Shown: piece after piece, positions 1 through 13,137 of the stretch
Layout of the letters: each line of letters starts with the position of its first letter
Numbering within the stretch: the first letter of the stretch is position 1
Source: Dermatophagoides farinae
Taxonomy: Eukaryota > Arthropoda > Arachnida > Sarcoptiformes > Pyroglyphidae
Assembly (NCBI RefSeq): GCF_024713945.1
Contig: NC_134677.1
Location: 682,001 to 746,000 of the forward strand
DNA: 64,000 nucleotides
Direction: 5' to 3'
Notes under the pieces: generated by a model
Database searches by the model: none
What the model was told of the DNA's origin: nothing
What the model saw: only the letters and a program-made list of their open reading frames with translations
Program-made: the position numbers and the translations under genes

Positions 1-129
1 CAAATTTTTTTTTTCTCACAACACAGATCGATTTTGAGTGTGTGGGTGTGTGAAAATTATTTTTTTCGAATCCAATTATTAGGTTGATTATTTTTGTTTT
101 CATTTACAAAAAAGACAAAGAAAAAAAAT

Positions 130-1021
130 TTAACAAGCACAATTATCATTTCGTTGTTGATTTTGATCCTGTGAAAGATTAATTTTATCAGGAAATTCAG
201 AATTATACAATTCAACTTCAGTTTCTTGGGCTAAACCATTTTTGGCTACAGTTGAAAATGCTTGATCAACATTAATGGCTTCTTTTGCGCTTGTTTCAAA
301 GTATGGAATGTTATTCTTACTTTGACACCATCCTTGTGCACGTTTAGCTGAAACCTTATTATTATATGGGGTGGAAAAAAAAATTCAATTAAAATGTCAA
401 TTTCAAATCAAACAACTAAACTTACGGCACGATTATCCAGATCAACTTTATTACCAATAACAACGAATGGAAAATTTTCCGGATCACGTGGTGATGCTTG
501 AATCAAAAATTCATCACGCCATGAATCCAATGATTTAAATGAACCAGGTGATGTTACATCATATACAAGTACACAACAATCGGCACCACGATAGAATGCA
601 ACACCCAATGATTGAAATCGTTCCTGTCCTGCTGTATCCCAAATCTAATAGAACAGAAAAAAAATTTGTAACATCAACCAAATTGAATTGAAAAAAACCA
701 GTAAAAACAAACCTGCATAGTAACAAGACGATCATCAACAATAATTTCTTTGGTGAGAAAATCTGCACCAATAGTCGCTTTATATTGATTGGAAAATTTA
801 TGATTTACATATTGATTCATTAACGATGTTTTCCCCACACTATAGCAATCAATGATGATGAAATCATCAATTTAAAAAAAAGGAAAAAGAAAAAACAACA
901 ACCAGGAAATTCGTCAATTAAAAAAAAAAATAAACGGCAATAAAAAAAATTACACGATTATAACATACCCACTATCACCAAGAATGATTACTTTTAACAA
1001 TGCCTTTTTACGTGATGCCAT
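130..1021 (-). CDS. Rab7: Rab7 small GTPase, 4 exons
   Basis: Exons 1021-969, 839-713, 644-426 and 354-130 join in phase to 207 residues, the usual Rab7 length. The protein opens [18 protein letters not shown]. It carries the P-loop GDSGVGKT (split by intron 1), switch [11 protein letters not shown], the guanine-base motif NKVD and the ETSAKEA loop, and ends in CAC, a CXC-type double-prenylation signal. The stretch [10 protein letters not shown] followed by [20 protein letters not shown] is diagnostic of Rab7. In this family the GTP-bound form sits on late endosomes and lysosomes and recruits tethering and motor effectors. All introns are GT-AG. The start is the only ATG giving the canonical N-terminus. 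Confidence 0.97.
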
Positions 1022-2618
1022 AATGATGATGATTTATTTGTTTATTTATTTTTATTACGATGAAATAGCCAGGAAAAAAACAGAGAAAATGAATTCAATT
1101 ATTTAATTATCGATTTGATGATTGATGAAGAATAAATCCAATATAATGATTATCGATGATTGACCAGAGAATTTTTTTAAAATTTATCTAAAATAACGAA
1201 GAAAAAGAATAATTAGTCAATCAATGTGTTTATGTAAATACAGAAATGAATGTTTGTTGCTCTCATTCAAATGTGTATATGGTAAAGTCACATACAACAC
1301 ACACACACCAGAAACATTTTCAAAAAAAAAAAAAAATTGATAACCATCCACATCAAATATGTACACTATCGACTAAAAAAAAAATCAATCAAATGAAATG
1401 AAAAAAAAATCAGCCATCTATAAACTATATATCAATGGAAGTAGAAGAGAAAAAAAGATATGAAACAAAAAAAAAATTTTTTGTGGGTGGTTCATTCATC
1501 CATTCGAATCATCCGAGCACCAGATTTTTTCTTCGTTTTTTTTGCAATGATTTCACACAAACCAATCGGTTCATTTTAATCAATATTGAAATGAGGAAAA
1601 AAAAATTTACCTGAAAAGGAATTTGATGAACAAAAAAAAAACAAAAAGGCAACAATAATGACACTAACACAAACACACAGAGAGAGAAACAATTAATTCA
1701 ATGGCAGATTTGATGATGATGATGTTGTTGTTGATGACTAATGGAATCAAAATTACCCACAATCAATCAACCAAAACAAATAGACGATGAAATATGATGG
1801 TGATGATGATGATTCAATTTTTATTGTATTTGAATGATTTTTTTCTGTTTTGTTTTGTTTTTTTGTTCCGTTCAATCAAAATTCATTAATTTGTCAATAA
1901 TTGGGGCCAGCAAATAATAATAATAAAAAAAAATAAATAAATCACTACGAAGATGAAAATAAATGATGATGATATCTTTCACTTTGAAATAGGATCAGTA
2001 TAATTATACAGATGATGATGATGATGTTTACCAGCATCAGGATCTTTCTATCTATATTTGTCACACATACACAAAATATTTGTTTTTCTTTTGATGATCA
2101 ATATATACTTCTACTACCCACAAAAAAAAAACATTTGTGAGAGAACCAAACGAGATTGGCATTCAATTTTTTTTCTGGTGACGGCGTAGTTTTTTTTCAC
2201 TGTTTCACTTTCTCTTGCTCTTTCTATTTGTTGTTGTATGTGAATTGGATTGTGTGTATCAAAAAAAAAAAAAAAAAATGAAACGCAATGATCATCATCA
2301 TCATCGAACGTCGTCGTAAGCAACAACAATAGCACAATGGGAAAAAAAAGAGCAGCAGCAGCAGCAGCAGCAGCTAAAAATTAAACAATAACAATCGACC
2401 GTACATAAATGACGTGACAAAAGAATGTTTTATTCTGGCTATTTTTTTTTTATTTCAAGAATTAAAATTCTTGTTCATTATAAAGCATAGAAAATATGTA
2501 AAAGTTTCAATTTCATTTTGCTTCTGACTGACATTTGGTGACACCGGTCATTACATTTGTTCGGTTTCGGTAACATCATCATCAAATCAATGAATAATCA
2601 ACAAAAAAATTCATCACG
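1022..2618. other. Intergenic region between divergent Rab7 and TPRA1 genes
   Basis: No coding exon is supported here. The stretch holds A/T homopolymers, CA and GAT/ATC runs, and an imperfect CAG run near 2351-2374. It must contain both promoters, because the flanking genes are transcribed away from each other, but no specific element can be assigned by eye. Confidence 0.6.
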
Positions 2619-4373
2619 ATGATGGCGAATAATAAAGATGTACATTTATTACATCGTTTAAATTCAAACATGACCAATTTGATTACAAATAATCATGATA
2701 TATTTGTAGATGATTTGCATTTTTGTAAAGTGATTCTTTATAAAGAAATCAATGATACCAGGTAATTATTATTATACTAATATATAATTCATTGATTCAT
2801 TTAAATTTTTTTTCCTTTAAAATTTAGCATTCACATATGGGACCTAATTATATTCATTCCGAATATTCTATTCCTTCTTTATATGATATGGCATTCACAA
2901 TCGGCTAAAGATCGTGTACGACAATTGAAAAATTTTCCAATTTTAAGAAATTTCTACATTTTCATCTATTTATGTATCATTATATCATCAATACGATGTA
3001 TAATTTCATCGTTGATGAAAGTACATACATTTGGTGGCGATCTTACCGACAAGGTAAACAAACGGCTACACATTGTTTCACAAAATATATTCATTTTTTT
3101 TCTTCTTTTCTTTTCATTAGATATTCTGGGTGATTGTACGATTTTTTCTACTTTCCACCGAGATATCTGTACTTGTATTCGGTTTATTTGCTGGTCATCT
3201 TGATGTTCGACAATCAATACGTCGTATATTGACCATTACATTAATGTTATCATTAATATATTCAATATGTCAAGGTTCATTTGAAATTATTGCTCCAGAT
3301 TCATCATTCTATATACATTCAAAATCATATTATTTATTTGGACATGGTGGAATGATATTCTGGTTTGGCACTTGTTTTCTTTCATTCATCATTTATTTGA
3401 TCGTTGTACTATTACCATGGTCACCATGTCGTCATCGTCTTTTGTTACCAAGTAAGTTTGACAGCTGTAACAAACAAATGATTTGTACATTTATTATTAT
3501 TATTTTTTTGATTATACAGCCAAAAAATCATTCTATTTTTATGCAGCAACATTATCGACACTGAATCTGATACAAGCAATCGGTGCATTATTGTTCTATT
3601 TAAATGTACCAGAAGGATTATGTATTGTGGATGCAACAACATATTTATATTTTACATTCTTCACACCACTTGTTTATTTTATATTTTTATCACCATTTTT
3701 AGCTGCTAGTACTACGAATCAAGTTTCATCAGCATTAGTTACAACAACAGCCGGTATTGAATCATCTACACATCATCATCATTCAAATTCGAATCGTCCT
3801 ATTGTACCATTAACACGGCCAACAAATCTATTCAATCAAAATGTTCGTGGTGCAGTGAATTTTTCTTATCGGCCACAAATTGATGATGATGAATTATTGG
3901 ATAATGAAGATGAATTTGCCAATAGTTTTGGAAGTTTTACAGGTGGTGCATTACATTTTGATCATTATGATGGTGGTCCATATGCACAACAACAACAACA
4001 ACAACATGGTAGCCATGGATATCTAGTTTATGGTGGCAATGGCAATAGAGGAATTCCAAGAGATTTTTCTACATTCTCAATACAAACTACAGCCAGTAAT
4101 ATAAATTCACCAAATGTTTCCGGTTTGTTGGAGAATCAAAATATTGATTTAAATCGATCGGAAAAAAATCGACGTGATAATGATGATCAATCGAAAAATG
4201 ATGATGATGATGATGATGATGATCGTCGTGTTATTAATACAACTGAAATGATAAATACCAAAGATCATTTATTAATTGAATCTCATATGCTTCAAGAACA
4301 AAAACCTAGATTAACAAATGATAATCAATGTGATGATGAAAAAATTCAAAAATCAGAATGCACAGAACAATGA
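2619..4373 (+). CDS. TPRA1: TPRA1/GPR175-like seven-pass membrane protein, 4 exons
   Basis: Exons 2619-2761, 2828-3053, 3121-3451 and 3520-4373 join in phase to 517 residues. Several hydrophobic segments span roughly residues 50-310, followed by a long soluble tail. Family-specific stretches include LPTKKSFYFYAATLSTLN, FYLNVPEGLCIVDATTYLYF and FFTPLVYFIFLSPF, which match the conserved EGLCxVDATTxLYF region of TPRA1 (adipocyte-associated transmembrane protein 1). The family is a conserved orphan receptor-like group of uncertain function. The tail is mite-like in composition: Gln, Asp and Asn runs and an acidic run near residue 460. Two adjacent ATGs (2619 and 2622) could both serve as start. 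AATAAA signals lie near 4627-4646. Confidence 0.9.
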
Positions 4374-4742
4374 ACGAATATATAGAATATTATTTTATAT
4401 ATGTGTAATATAAAGACCTGGCGCCAACTATCGTTACAAGATTGAAACTCATATCCACTGAAAAAAATAATGTAGATGGCAGCACGGTGTTTATCATCGA
4501 TGCATTTTCCAAATTAAAAATTCTTTTTTTGTTTGTTTGTTTGTTTTTGTTTTCGAAAAAAAAGTCAACAACATTTCTTTGATCTTGAAATTATAATTAA
4601 TTAGAATTAAAATTAAAATTATGAATAATAAAATAAATTTAATAAAGGAGAGTGAAAAAAAAATTGCATAAATTTGAAAATTGAAATTTCACGATTATAT
4701 TATTCGTTTTTGTTTATTTGCGTAGTTTTTTTTGTTAAAAAA
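4374..4742. other. TPRA1 3' UTR and spacer to the SMYD gene
   Basis: A short same-strand spacer with A/T-rich sequence, several AATAAA-like polyadenylation signals (about 4627-4646) and an in-frame upstream ATG at 4674 belonging to the next reading frame. No separate gene is seen. Confidence 0.5.
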
Positions 4743-6867
4743 ATGGCCACCAAACAAATGTTACGTATTATTACAACCGGTGATGAATCGATGAATGATG
4801 AGGAATCCAAATTCTATGGCAACAGCAATGACGAAAAATCATTAGATAATTGTAGTTTACAGCAAATATTTGATCATTATGATTTTTCCTTTACATTTAT
4901 CCGGAATAATTTGTTTTGCGATTCGAAAATCGATTACAACAACGACGACAATGATGATGGAAAAATTAATTTCAACATTTTATTGAATAAATTTTTCAAC
5001 AAAATCAAATCAATGCACGGATCATTAGCAAAAAAGTTTCAAATGATCGATCATGATGTCAAACAAGTTATAGCCAATGTTAAACGGATGAATGAAAAAA
5101 ATGACATCAAAGCCATTCAATTTTATAATTGTAGTATACGTGAAAAAGATTATCATACAAAACTTTCATATATTAATCAGGTTTGGATGTTTTATATATT
5201 TCAAAAATTTCATTTCATTTCGTTTCGTTTTTTCTTAGGCAATGATTTATGGATCAAACAACAACAATGATGATGAATGGAATCTATTGCGCAATAGCGT
5301 TCGGCAAAGAGCAACGGTTTTCTTTCGAAATCAAGATTATGTAAATGCATCACATGATTTAGAATGGCTATTATTAACACAGAATCGTAATCATCATCAT
5401 CATCATCATAATCATGATGATTGGAAATTATTAAAATTTGCCATAATCAGTTTTTATCGATTAGCAACAAAATCATTGTATATTGCCGATTATCAAGGAA
5501 AAAAATATGCTAAAAAAAATATTGAAAAATCGGAATATTTTCTACAGCAATTAAAAATTCTTTCACAATTGAATCCAACAAAATATCAGATGGATCTACG
5601 TTTTGTTTATGGACAATTGAATATTCTGAATGAGAAAGGTGAACACAGACATTTTGATGATTTACGTGAACAAATCCACCATAATGAACCGGATAAGGTA
5701 AGAGTGATTATTGTGTGGGTTTATATATGATGTGTATATATTAACCAGTCGTGTTTTAAATTTTAGCAAGAATTTAAAAAATTAAATCCTACCAATATAT
5801 TCGCTGAATCCAATGCCGCCAATACTGTATTGATTGATGATCATGGAAATTTGATGGCTGGCCGTACAATAAATGAAAAGGAAAAAATTTTCTATGAAAT
5901 GATTATGACTAGAATACCGCCAACAACGACAATGAAAAATGATGATTATAAATATTGTGCAAATTGTAATCGTCGTCTTGGCTATAGATTTTATCCATGC
6001 GCTAAATGTATTGAAGTTGTTTATTGTGAACAATCGTGTATGAAAATGTCCAATGATGATAATCATCATGAAAGAATTTGTTGTTTATCACCACAATATT
6101 TAATTGAATCATTGATTGAAAACGATGATGATGATCAACAAATGGCCATTTGTTATGATTTATTTGCTAAATTACCATTGAGAAAATTGATACGATTATC
6201 AAAAAAATATTCAATAACACGTGCATATCATAAACTATTGAAACAGAAACGTGAAGAAGAATATCCACTATTTGCATATTATAATATGCTCTATCACTCA
6301 TGTGGATCATTGGATTTAAATCAAATCGATATTGATCAAAAATATTATCAAAAAATTTTGATAAAATCATTACAATTATCATTAATAATGAAAAATCAAT
6401 TTAACTTAACTAAATTTGATTTAAATGTCCACGATGATGGCGATGATGATGATGATGGTCAATATGGACAAGCCGAATTAAAAGATTTGATCCAAATAAT
6501 CCCATTGATAATGGTCACATTGACCGTATTGGATGGTTATTATTTGAATCAATTTATAAAACAAAAAATGACAATTTGGAAATTGAATGAACAACAACAA
6601 CGAAAACAATTAGTTGGCATTGGTTTTGGTACATTTGGTTTACAATTAATCAATCATCATCATTATAATCATGCATCATCGATGATGAATGTATATCGTC
6701 GATTTACAAATAATGGAAAATTTGAATATATTGCCACCAGACGTATTGAACAAGGTGAACGTTTACAATGGTTATCAACATCAACAGCAAAATTTTCAAC
6801 TTCAGATGGTGATGATGAACAACATAAACAAAACAAACGACAACGACGTGTTCATTTTGAACTATAG
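4743..6867 (+). CDS. SMYD4-like MYND-finger protein with degenerate SET domain, 3 exons
   Basis: Exons 4743-5180, 5239-5697 and 5767-6867 join in phase to 665 residues. A tetratricopeptide-like helix pair lies near residues 155-185 (RQRATVFFRNQDYVNASHDL). A degenerate N-terminal SET portion (AGRTINEKEKIFYE) follows, then a complete MYND zinc finger near 363-405: YCANC, then CAKC, YCEQSC and a final HHERICC. The C-terminal part aligns with the SET core, but the invariant NHSCxPN is replaced by NHHHYNHASSMMN, and the closing ERLQWLS lacks the catalytic Tyr. Arthropods carry many SMYD paralogues, several presumed inactive, so a protein-binding role is inferred. An in-frame ATG at 4674 would add 23 mostly hydrophobic residues; I prefer 4743. 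Confidence 0.82.
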
Positions 6868-7620
6868 TCATACATACACATACACATACATTTTGAATGT
6901 TTCAAAGAGAAAAAATTTTTTTTATTTTTTTCGTCGAAAAAAAGGGTTAATAAATTTTCAAAATTTCAATTGTGCTGCTGATGCCTGACATTTTTTTTTT
7001 TGTTCATTTTTTAAAATGAGAAAAAGATTCAATGTGTGAGTGTAAAATTTGTGTGTTTTGTAAATTTATTACAAATTTTTTTTTTTCAAAATAAATCATT
7101 GATTGATTGATTGATTTTTAATTCTGTTCTGTTTTTTTCATTTTCATTCGTGGACAACACAACAACAATAGGTAGTGGTCATTGTACAAAGAAGGCACCG
7201 AAAAAAATATGATTCTGCAACAACAACAACAACAAAAACGGAATTGTGGACAAACAACAGAGATAAAAATCGAAAAAACACTGGACAAGTGTTGGTGAAC
7301 AGAATTTTTTTTTTGTTTTGTTTTGATGTTGTTGTGGCCTAATATATAATGATGATGATAATGACATAATAATTCAATGAAACTGACTTTTGCTGTGACT
7401 TAATAACTGTTACTGTGAATTAATGAATTATATATCGATTCATTAGATTCCAGAGAGAGAGAAAGAGAGAATTACATGGTTTTGCACCGAGATTTTTTTT
7501 GTTTGTTTTCATTCATTCATTTATTTATTTGTTGTCTAGCGACTAGATGTGTGTGTGTGTGTGTGTGCTGTGTGTTACAAATGGAATTATTCAATTTTTT
7601 TTTGTTTCTGTGGTTTAAAC

Positions 7621-7654
<34 letters not shown>

Positions 7655-7963
7655 ACAAGCAAAACCACACAATATACATAGCAAAGATTTATTTGACTAA
7701 ATATAGATGGATGGATATAGATGAATCAAGAGAGGCAAAAGAAGCGGAAGAACAAGATGATGATGATGATGATGGTGTAATCTGATCATCATAATCATCA
7801 TCAGTAGTAGTAGTAGTAGTGGTAAAAGAACAACAAGAAAAAAAAACATAAATTAACCAAAAAACAAAAAAAAAACAAAAAGACGGAAATTCAACTAACA
7901 AAAACTTTTGTCTGTGTGTGTGTGTGTTTGTCTGTAATAAATATAATAAATAGAGATACAAGG

Positions 7964-7994
<31 letters not shown>

Positions 7995-8378
7995 GGTATT
8001 TCAATTTTTCAGCTCTAGATTTTTGCTTTTTGTTGTCATTTTGACCGAAAAAAATATAACGATGATGATGATGATGATGATGACATAAATTTTATTTCAT
8101 TTTTTTCACAATAACAATAACAACAACAACAACGGAAGTCAATAATAACGCAATGATTCATTTCAGATTTTTTTTTTTTTGGTTATTTTGGGTCAAACAA
8201 TAATAAAGAAAGATAACAAATTTGACTCATAATTTAATCATCATCATCATCATCATCATCAGTATTTTGTACTGAATAGTTGTAGTTTCAATTCAGATTT
8301 TTTTTTTGTTTTCACAATTATCACAGAGCTCGTTTGTTTTTTCTTGGTAATCAAGAAAAAAAGGCAACAAAAAATGAT
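6868..8378. other. Intergenic region between convergent SMYD and calcium channel genes
   Basis: Contains the SMYD polyadenylation signal (AATAAA at 6950-6955), a 30-base A tract (7622-7651), a 28-base T tract (7967-7994), GT and GAT/ATC microsatellites, and the presumed 3' UTR of the minus-strand channel gene. No coding segment is supported. Confidence 0.55.
7622..7651. repeat. 30-base poly(A) tract
   Basis: Uninterrupted A run in the intergenic region. It has no flanking element that would mark it as the tail of a retroposed sequence. Confidence 0.9.
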
Positions 8379-11300
8379 TCAATGACGATGTTGTTGATTT
8401 GCATTTTGATTGCCACCACCGCTACCGGCACCACCACTACTAGCAGCATTATTACGTGCTCTTTGTTCCAATTGTAATAGACGTTGTGCAGCACGATCCA
8501 TTTCTATTTTTTTTTTTTTGGAAAAAATTTTCAAAAAAAAAAAAAATCCACGACCACACTACCACCACTTACCTTCAGGTGTTAAATCACAAGCTTCAGC
8601 TAGCTCTTGTTGTGCAGCACGAATCACTGCCGAATCCAAATATTTACCCAATCCTTCTTCACGTAATATACGATCAACTAATGCATCAGCAGCACCGGAT
8701 GGTTTGCCACCACCACTATTTGTTCGTTGTAATGGTTGCCTATTATTATTGATTAAAATTAAATTACTATCAGAATGTACAATTGGTTTCAATGTTGTTG
8801 ATGACGATGTTGAAAATGATGACCGAGGTGATGGTGATTTACTTTGCGATTTTGATCGTGGTAGTTGTTGTTGTGGTGGTTGTGGTTTAGATTTCGCTTG
8901 TTGTAAATTTGTTGATGTTAACGATGATGATGAATGATGGCTGTGGTGGGAAGGCACTACTATCATTAAATCATTAAATGAAGCGGTTAGAAAGCGTTTC
9001 GAAGCATCGGCTAATAAGGTAGATATCTCTAAATTACGATTTCTTGTTAATTCTGGCTTTTGTTGTTGTTGTTGTTGTTGATGAGGAGATGGAAAAATTT
9101 TTAAATCACCAATTGTATGATGATTATCACCAATTGAAAATGAATACCGACATCTTCCAGTTGCTGCTATCACATTTTTGGTTGATAAATCATCATTATC
9201 ACCGACAGTATCAAAATTTGATGTAGATGAAGATTTTTTTGTTGTCGATGATGATCGATGACCATGACCATGACCATGATCAGCGCTAACCGAACGTTGA
9301 CGATTAATAATTTTACTTGCACGTCGATACCAGCTTGTTTTTCGTTCTCGTTTTGATGGTTGTTGTGTTGCTGTTGTTGTTGTTGTTGTTGATTGATTAT
9401 CATCATCATCATTGTCAACATCATCCACATTTAAAATTGGACATTCATGACTATCTTGTTTACGTAAACAACCAGAAAGACGACGTCTAATTGATGATGA
9501 ATTTGATAATTTTCTTTCATATTGTTGTTGCTGTTGATGATAATGATGATGTTGATTATTACCAGAAACAATTGAATTATCATTCATTATTTCATCTAAT
9601 AAATTTATAGAACAAAGATCAATATTGTTATTCGATTGTATCGATTGTGATGATGATGACGGTGATGTATCCATATCAACAACAATATCAGGTGGTGGTG
9701 GTAGTTGTCGTTTTTCATCATCATCATCAATATTTTCATGTACAATAACAGAAACTGTTTTCATTTCTAATTGTGATTCATTGCTTTTTTTTCGATTATC
9801 GGTTCAAACGGACAAAAATTGATTGATTGATTGATTCATGGATAGGAGGATGGTGATGGGATGAAAAATTGATTAGGAATTTTTTGTTTTTTTTTTCTCA
9901 GTAAAAAAAAATAAACATTTTCATCACAGAAAAAAAGGACATCACATGCCACTACACAATCAACGTTTGTTTTTTCATGCAATCAAACCGAAAAAAAATC
10001 TAAAATTTGGTCAGTGAATAAATCAAAACAGAAATTTAACATGCAATTTATAAAAACAAAAACAAAAAACAGACTTCAATACCGAAGCAAATTTGTTGAT
10101 GCTGATTGCGGTAAATGCATTATTGATACTGATGATGATGATGATGATTTCATCATTTCCGGTTTATTATTACCATTTTCGATTGATTCTGATCTTCCTG
10201 TATGATCGATAATTGAATTATTATTATTACGAAATAATGGTGGTGGTGGTATCAATGGCATTGATAATGGACTTAATGGCAATGATGATGATGATGATGA
10301 TTGAGGTGGTGGTAATGGTATCATGGTTTCATCGAAAAATTCATTATTACCACCATCATTATTATTAATACAAACAGAAGGCACTAAAGCAGATGTTGAT
10401 GATGATAATGGTAATAGATTTGGATATGGATAATAATGATGATGATGATAATCGACAATATCACAGTATTCATAAACATAATAATAAAATGGATGATGTT
10501 GGTGATGATGATGATGATGATGATAAATTGGTGAATAATAATTTCTTGCCATCGGTAATAATGATGAATATGCACGTGGTGGTGGCCTTGGTGGTGCTAC
10601 CTGTTGTGGTTGTTGTTGTTTCATTTTCGACGATAATAATTCAATATTATAATCATCAATTGGTGGCGATGATGGTTGATTGAAATTTCTCAAATTCTCA
10701 TCATCATCATCATCATCAACAGCAATGTTGTTCGAAATCATCATAGTTTTATTATGAACATTGTAATATAAACGTGGATGTAGATGTATTGTTTTGCTGT
10801 TGTTGATGGAAATTTTTTCATTTTTTCCATATAATAATTTATTATGATTCATATCCGTTTCAATTATCCGGTAATTATCATTATCATCATCATTATTATT
10901 TTTTTCGCTCACATTAGCGTAATTTTGATTGCTTAATAATAAATATATATAAATATAAATAAGCAGCAGAACCACAAGGCCAAAAAAAAAATTGAGGAGA
11001 AAAAGGAAAAATTGAAAAAATCAGATGCAAAATACATACACGCCGACGCAAAGATGCTCAACAACAACAACAACAAATAATTACCATCCAAAAAAAAAGC
11101 AAAATTCGTTGTGCGTGCTTGTATGTTTGTGTGTAATCAACCACCGTAATGAAATAAAAAAAAACAGGAAATCAAAAAAAAAACGAAACAAAACAAAACA
11201 AAACCAGAAAACGAAATGCAAACCAAACAACAACCAACGAAAAAAAAAAAAAAAAAAATCGGAAGCCACAAAAAAAAGTTCCAAACACAATAATAATTTG

Positions 11301-13137
11301 ATGAAACGAAAAAAAAATCTTCTTACCTATTGCTGTTATTACGGCCATTATCATTATTACGTGGTTGTCGACCTGATTGAACTGTATGAAATCAAATTAA
11401 ATCAAAACAATTGATTAGAATTACTTTCGATAGAAAAAAAAGACATTGGTTTACCTCGTGAAAAAACAAATTCATGATCATCTTTACCGTCGCTTTGATG
11501 AAATGTGGCCGGTGCTTTACGTAATTTCACCGTCGATAATTGTGACCATACATTACCGAATAATGTATGATTACGACGATGCATTGGTTCCCAATCTGGT
11601 CCGTTTTCAAAATTATCTTCATCCAAATTACCGGATACGGCACGACGAATTTCTGGGCCAAATTCATGTAAGCTACGCAAACCAGCCTGTAATGCTACCG
11701 TATCTTCGAGATCACGATTATTCATACGTTCACGTTCTTCTTTCTTTTTCTTGAAACGACGAAAATAATCCTGTATCAAAAAGGTGGCATAAAATTTTCC
11801 CACAGTAACTTCATCATCCGTTGCCGGTGGTACAACTTGATCCAATAATTTTGGACTAGTACGTTTCCATATTTTGCGTATAACAGCACGCAATTCTTCA
11901 TTTGCTTCGTCAATATTACCATCGGTTTTAATTTTCAACGCTGTACGTACGATGGCAAATAATGTTGCATTAAACATAACGGTACCATCACTATTCAATG
12001 GCATATTCATCGATACTAATCGTTTACAGGCAACTCTATGTGGACAAAGTTTTCCAAAACCAAGTGGTGGTGATATTTTACGTAACAATGTAACAACATC
12101 CAAATGTTTGATACGTCCTTTAGCATCAGGATCATATTCCGACCATAGCCGTACAAATTCATCCAAATGATGTGGACCAAGTATTGACCAATCACGTGTT
12201 AGATAATCAAAATTATCCATAATAACAGCAACAAAAAGATTGATAATCAAAAATGAACACAATATATAAAATGAAATAAAATACGGTATGGCCAACATTG
12301 AACCACAATTTGCATTACGATCTTTAGATCCTTCATCTGACAGTGGATCACATCGTACATCACGTGTATCGGCACAATCCATCATTATTTCTTGCCATGC
12401 TTCACCAGTAGCCGAACGAAATAGTACCAAAATGGCTTGAAAAAATGTTTGAAAATTATTATTTCTTGTTATACTGGTTTCATCATCTAGGCCAATTTTT
12501 CCAAAAACTTGCATTCCAATCACAGCATAAATGAAAAATAACATTAATATCAGCAATGCAACATATGGTAGGGCCTGTTTTTTTTGTGTATCAAAATCAA
12601 ATGAGAAAATGAAATGAATAAGAGAATTTCAGAAGAACCTAACCTGAAATGATTTCAAAAATGTCCACAACAATGTTCTGATGCCTTCACCACGGCTTAA
12701 TAATTTTACTAGACGCATTACACGAAATAGTCGTAAAAATGTTGGTCGAACAGTGGCTTTTCCTTTGGATTCATGTGGCTATAAAATGAAAAACAAAAAA
12801 CAAAAAAAAAAAATTTAGCTAGTCCGAATCTAAGCAATTTGTACAAGAAAAAAAAACAAACAAACAAACATTGATTTGTTCGAAAACAATATCGATTAAA
12901 CTGCCCAATACGATAAAAAAATCGAAACAATTCCAGGGATCACCGAAATAATTCTAAATGTATCGGAAAAAAAATTTAGTTCATGGTCATTAAGGGTCAC
13001 ACACACACACACACAAACAAACATACCTTAAAACGGAAAGCAAATAATTTCAATACAAATTCCACTGTAAATAATGCAGTAAAAATTATATTCAATACAT
13101 TAAGCACGTATGAATATGATTCTGGTTGATTATTATA
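8379..13137 (-). other. Calcium channel domain IV and long C-terminal tail
   Basis: Exons 13137-13027, 12953-12870 and 12778-12644 give IVS2, IVS3 ([13 protein letters not shown]) and IVS4 ([19 protein letters not shown]). Exon 12574-11455 holds IVS5, the pore ([12 protein letters not shown]), IVS6, an EF-hand-like region, pre-IQ and IQ ([18 protein letters not shown]). Exons 11381-11327, 10931-10083, 9783-8573 and 8503-8379 encode about 740 mostly low-complexity residues (Asn, Asp, Ser and His/Tyr runs). They end in a conserved distal domain ([30 protein letters not shown]) that crosses the final intron. Confidence 0.92.

Noticed and set aside
4674-4742. Upstream in-frame ATG for the SMYD gene giving a hydrophobic leader
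   Set aside because: SMYD proteins are cytoplasmic or nuclear; the ATG at 4743 gives a more typical start, though the upstream one is not excluded.
8410-8937. 175-codon plus-strand frame
   Set aside because: Antisense of the last channel exons, which have correct phases and a conserved distal C-terminal domain.
9764-9783. Acceptor at the ATTAG just before ATGAAAACAG for the penultimate channel exon
   Set aside because: It gives the wrong phase from the preceding exon (ends CG). The acceptor at 9784, with exon start at 9783, restores the frame.
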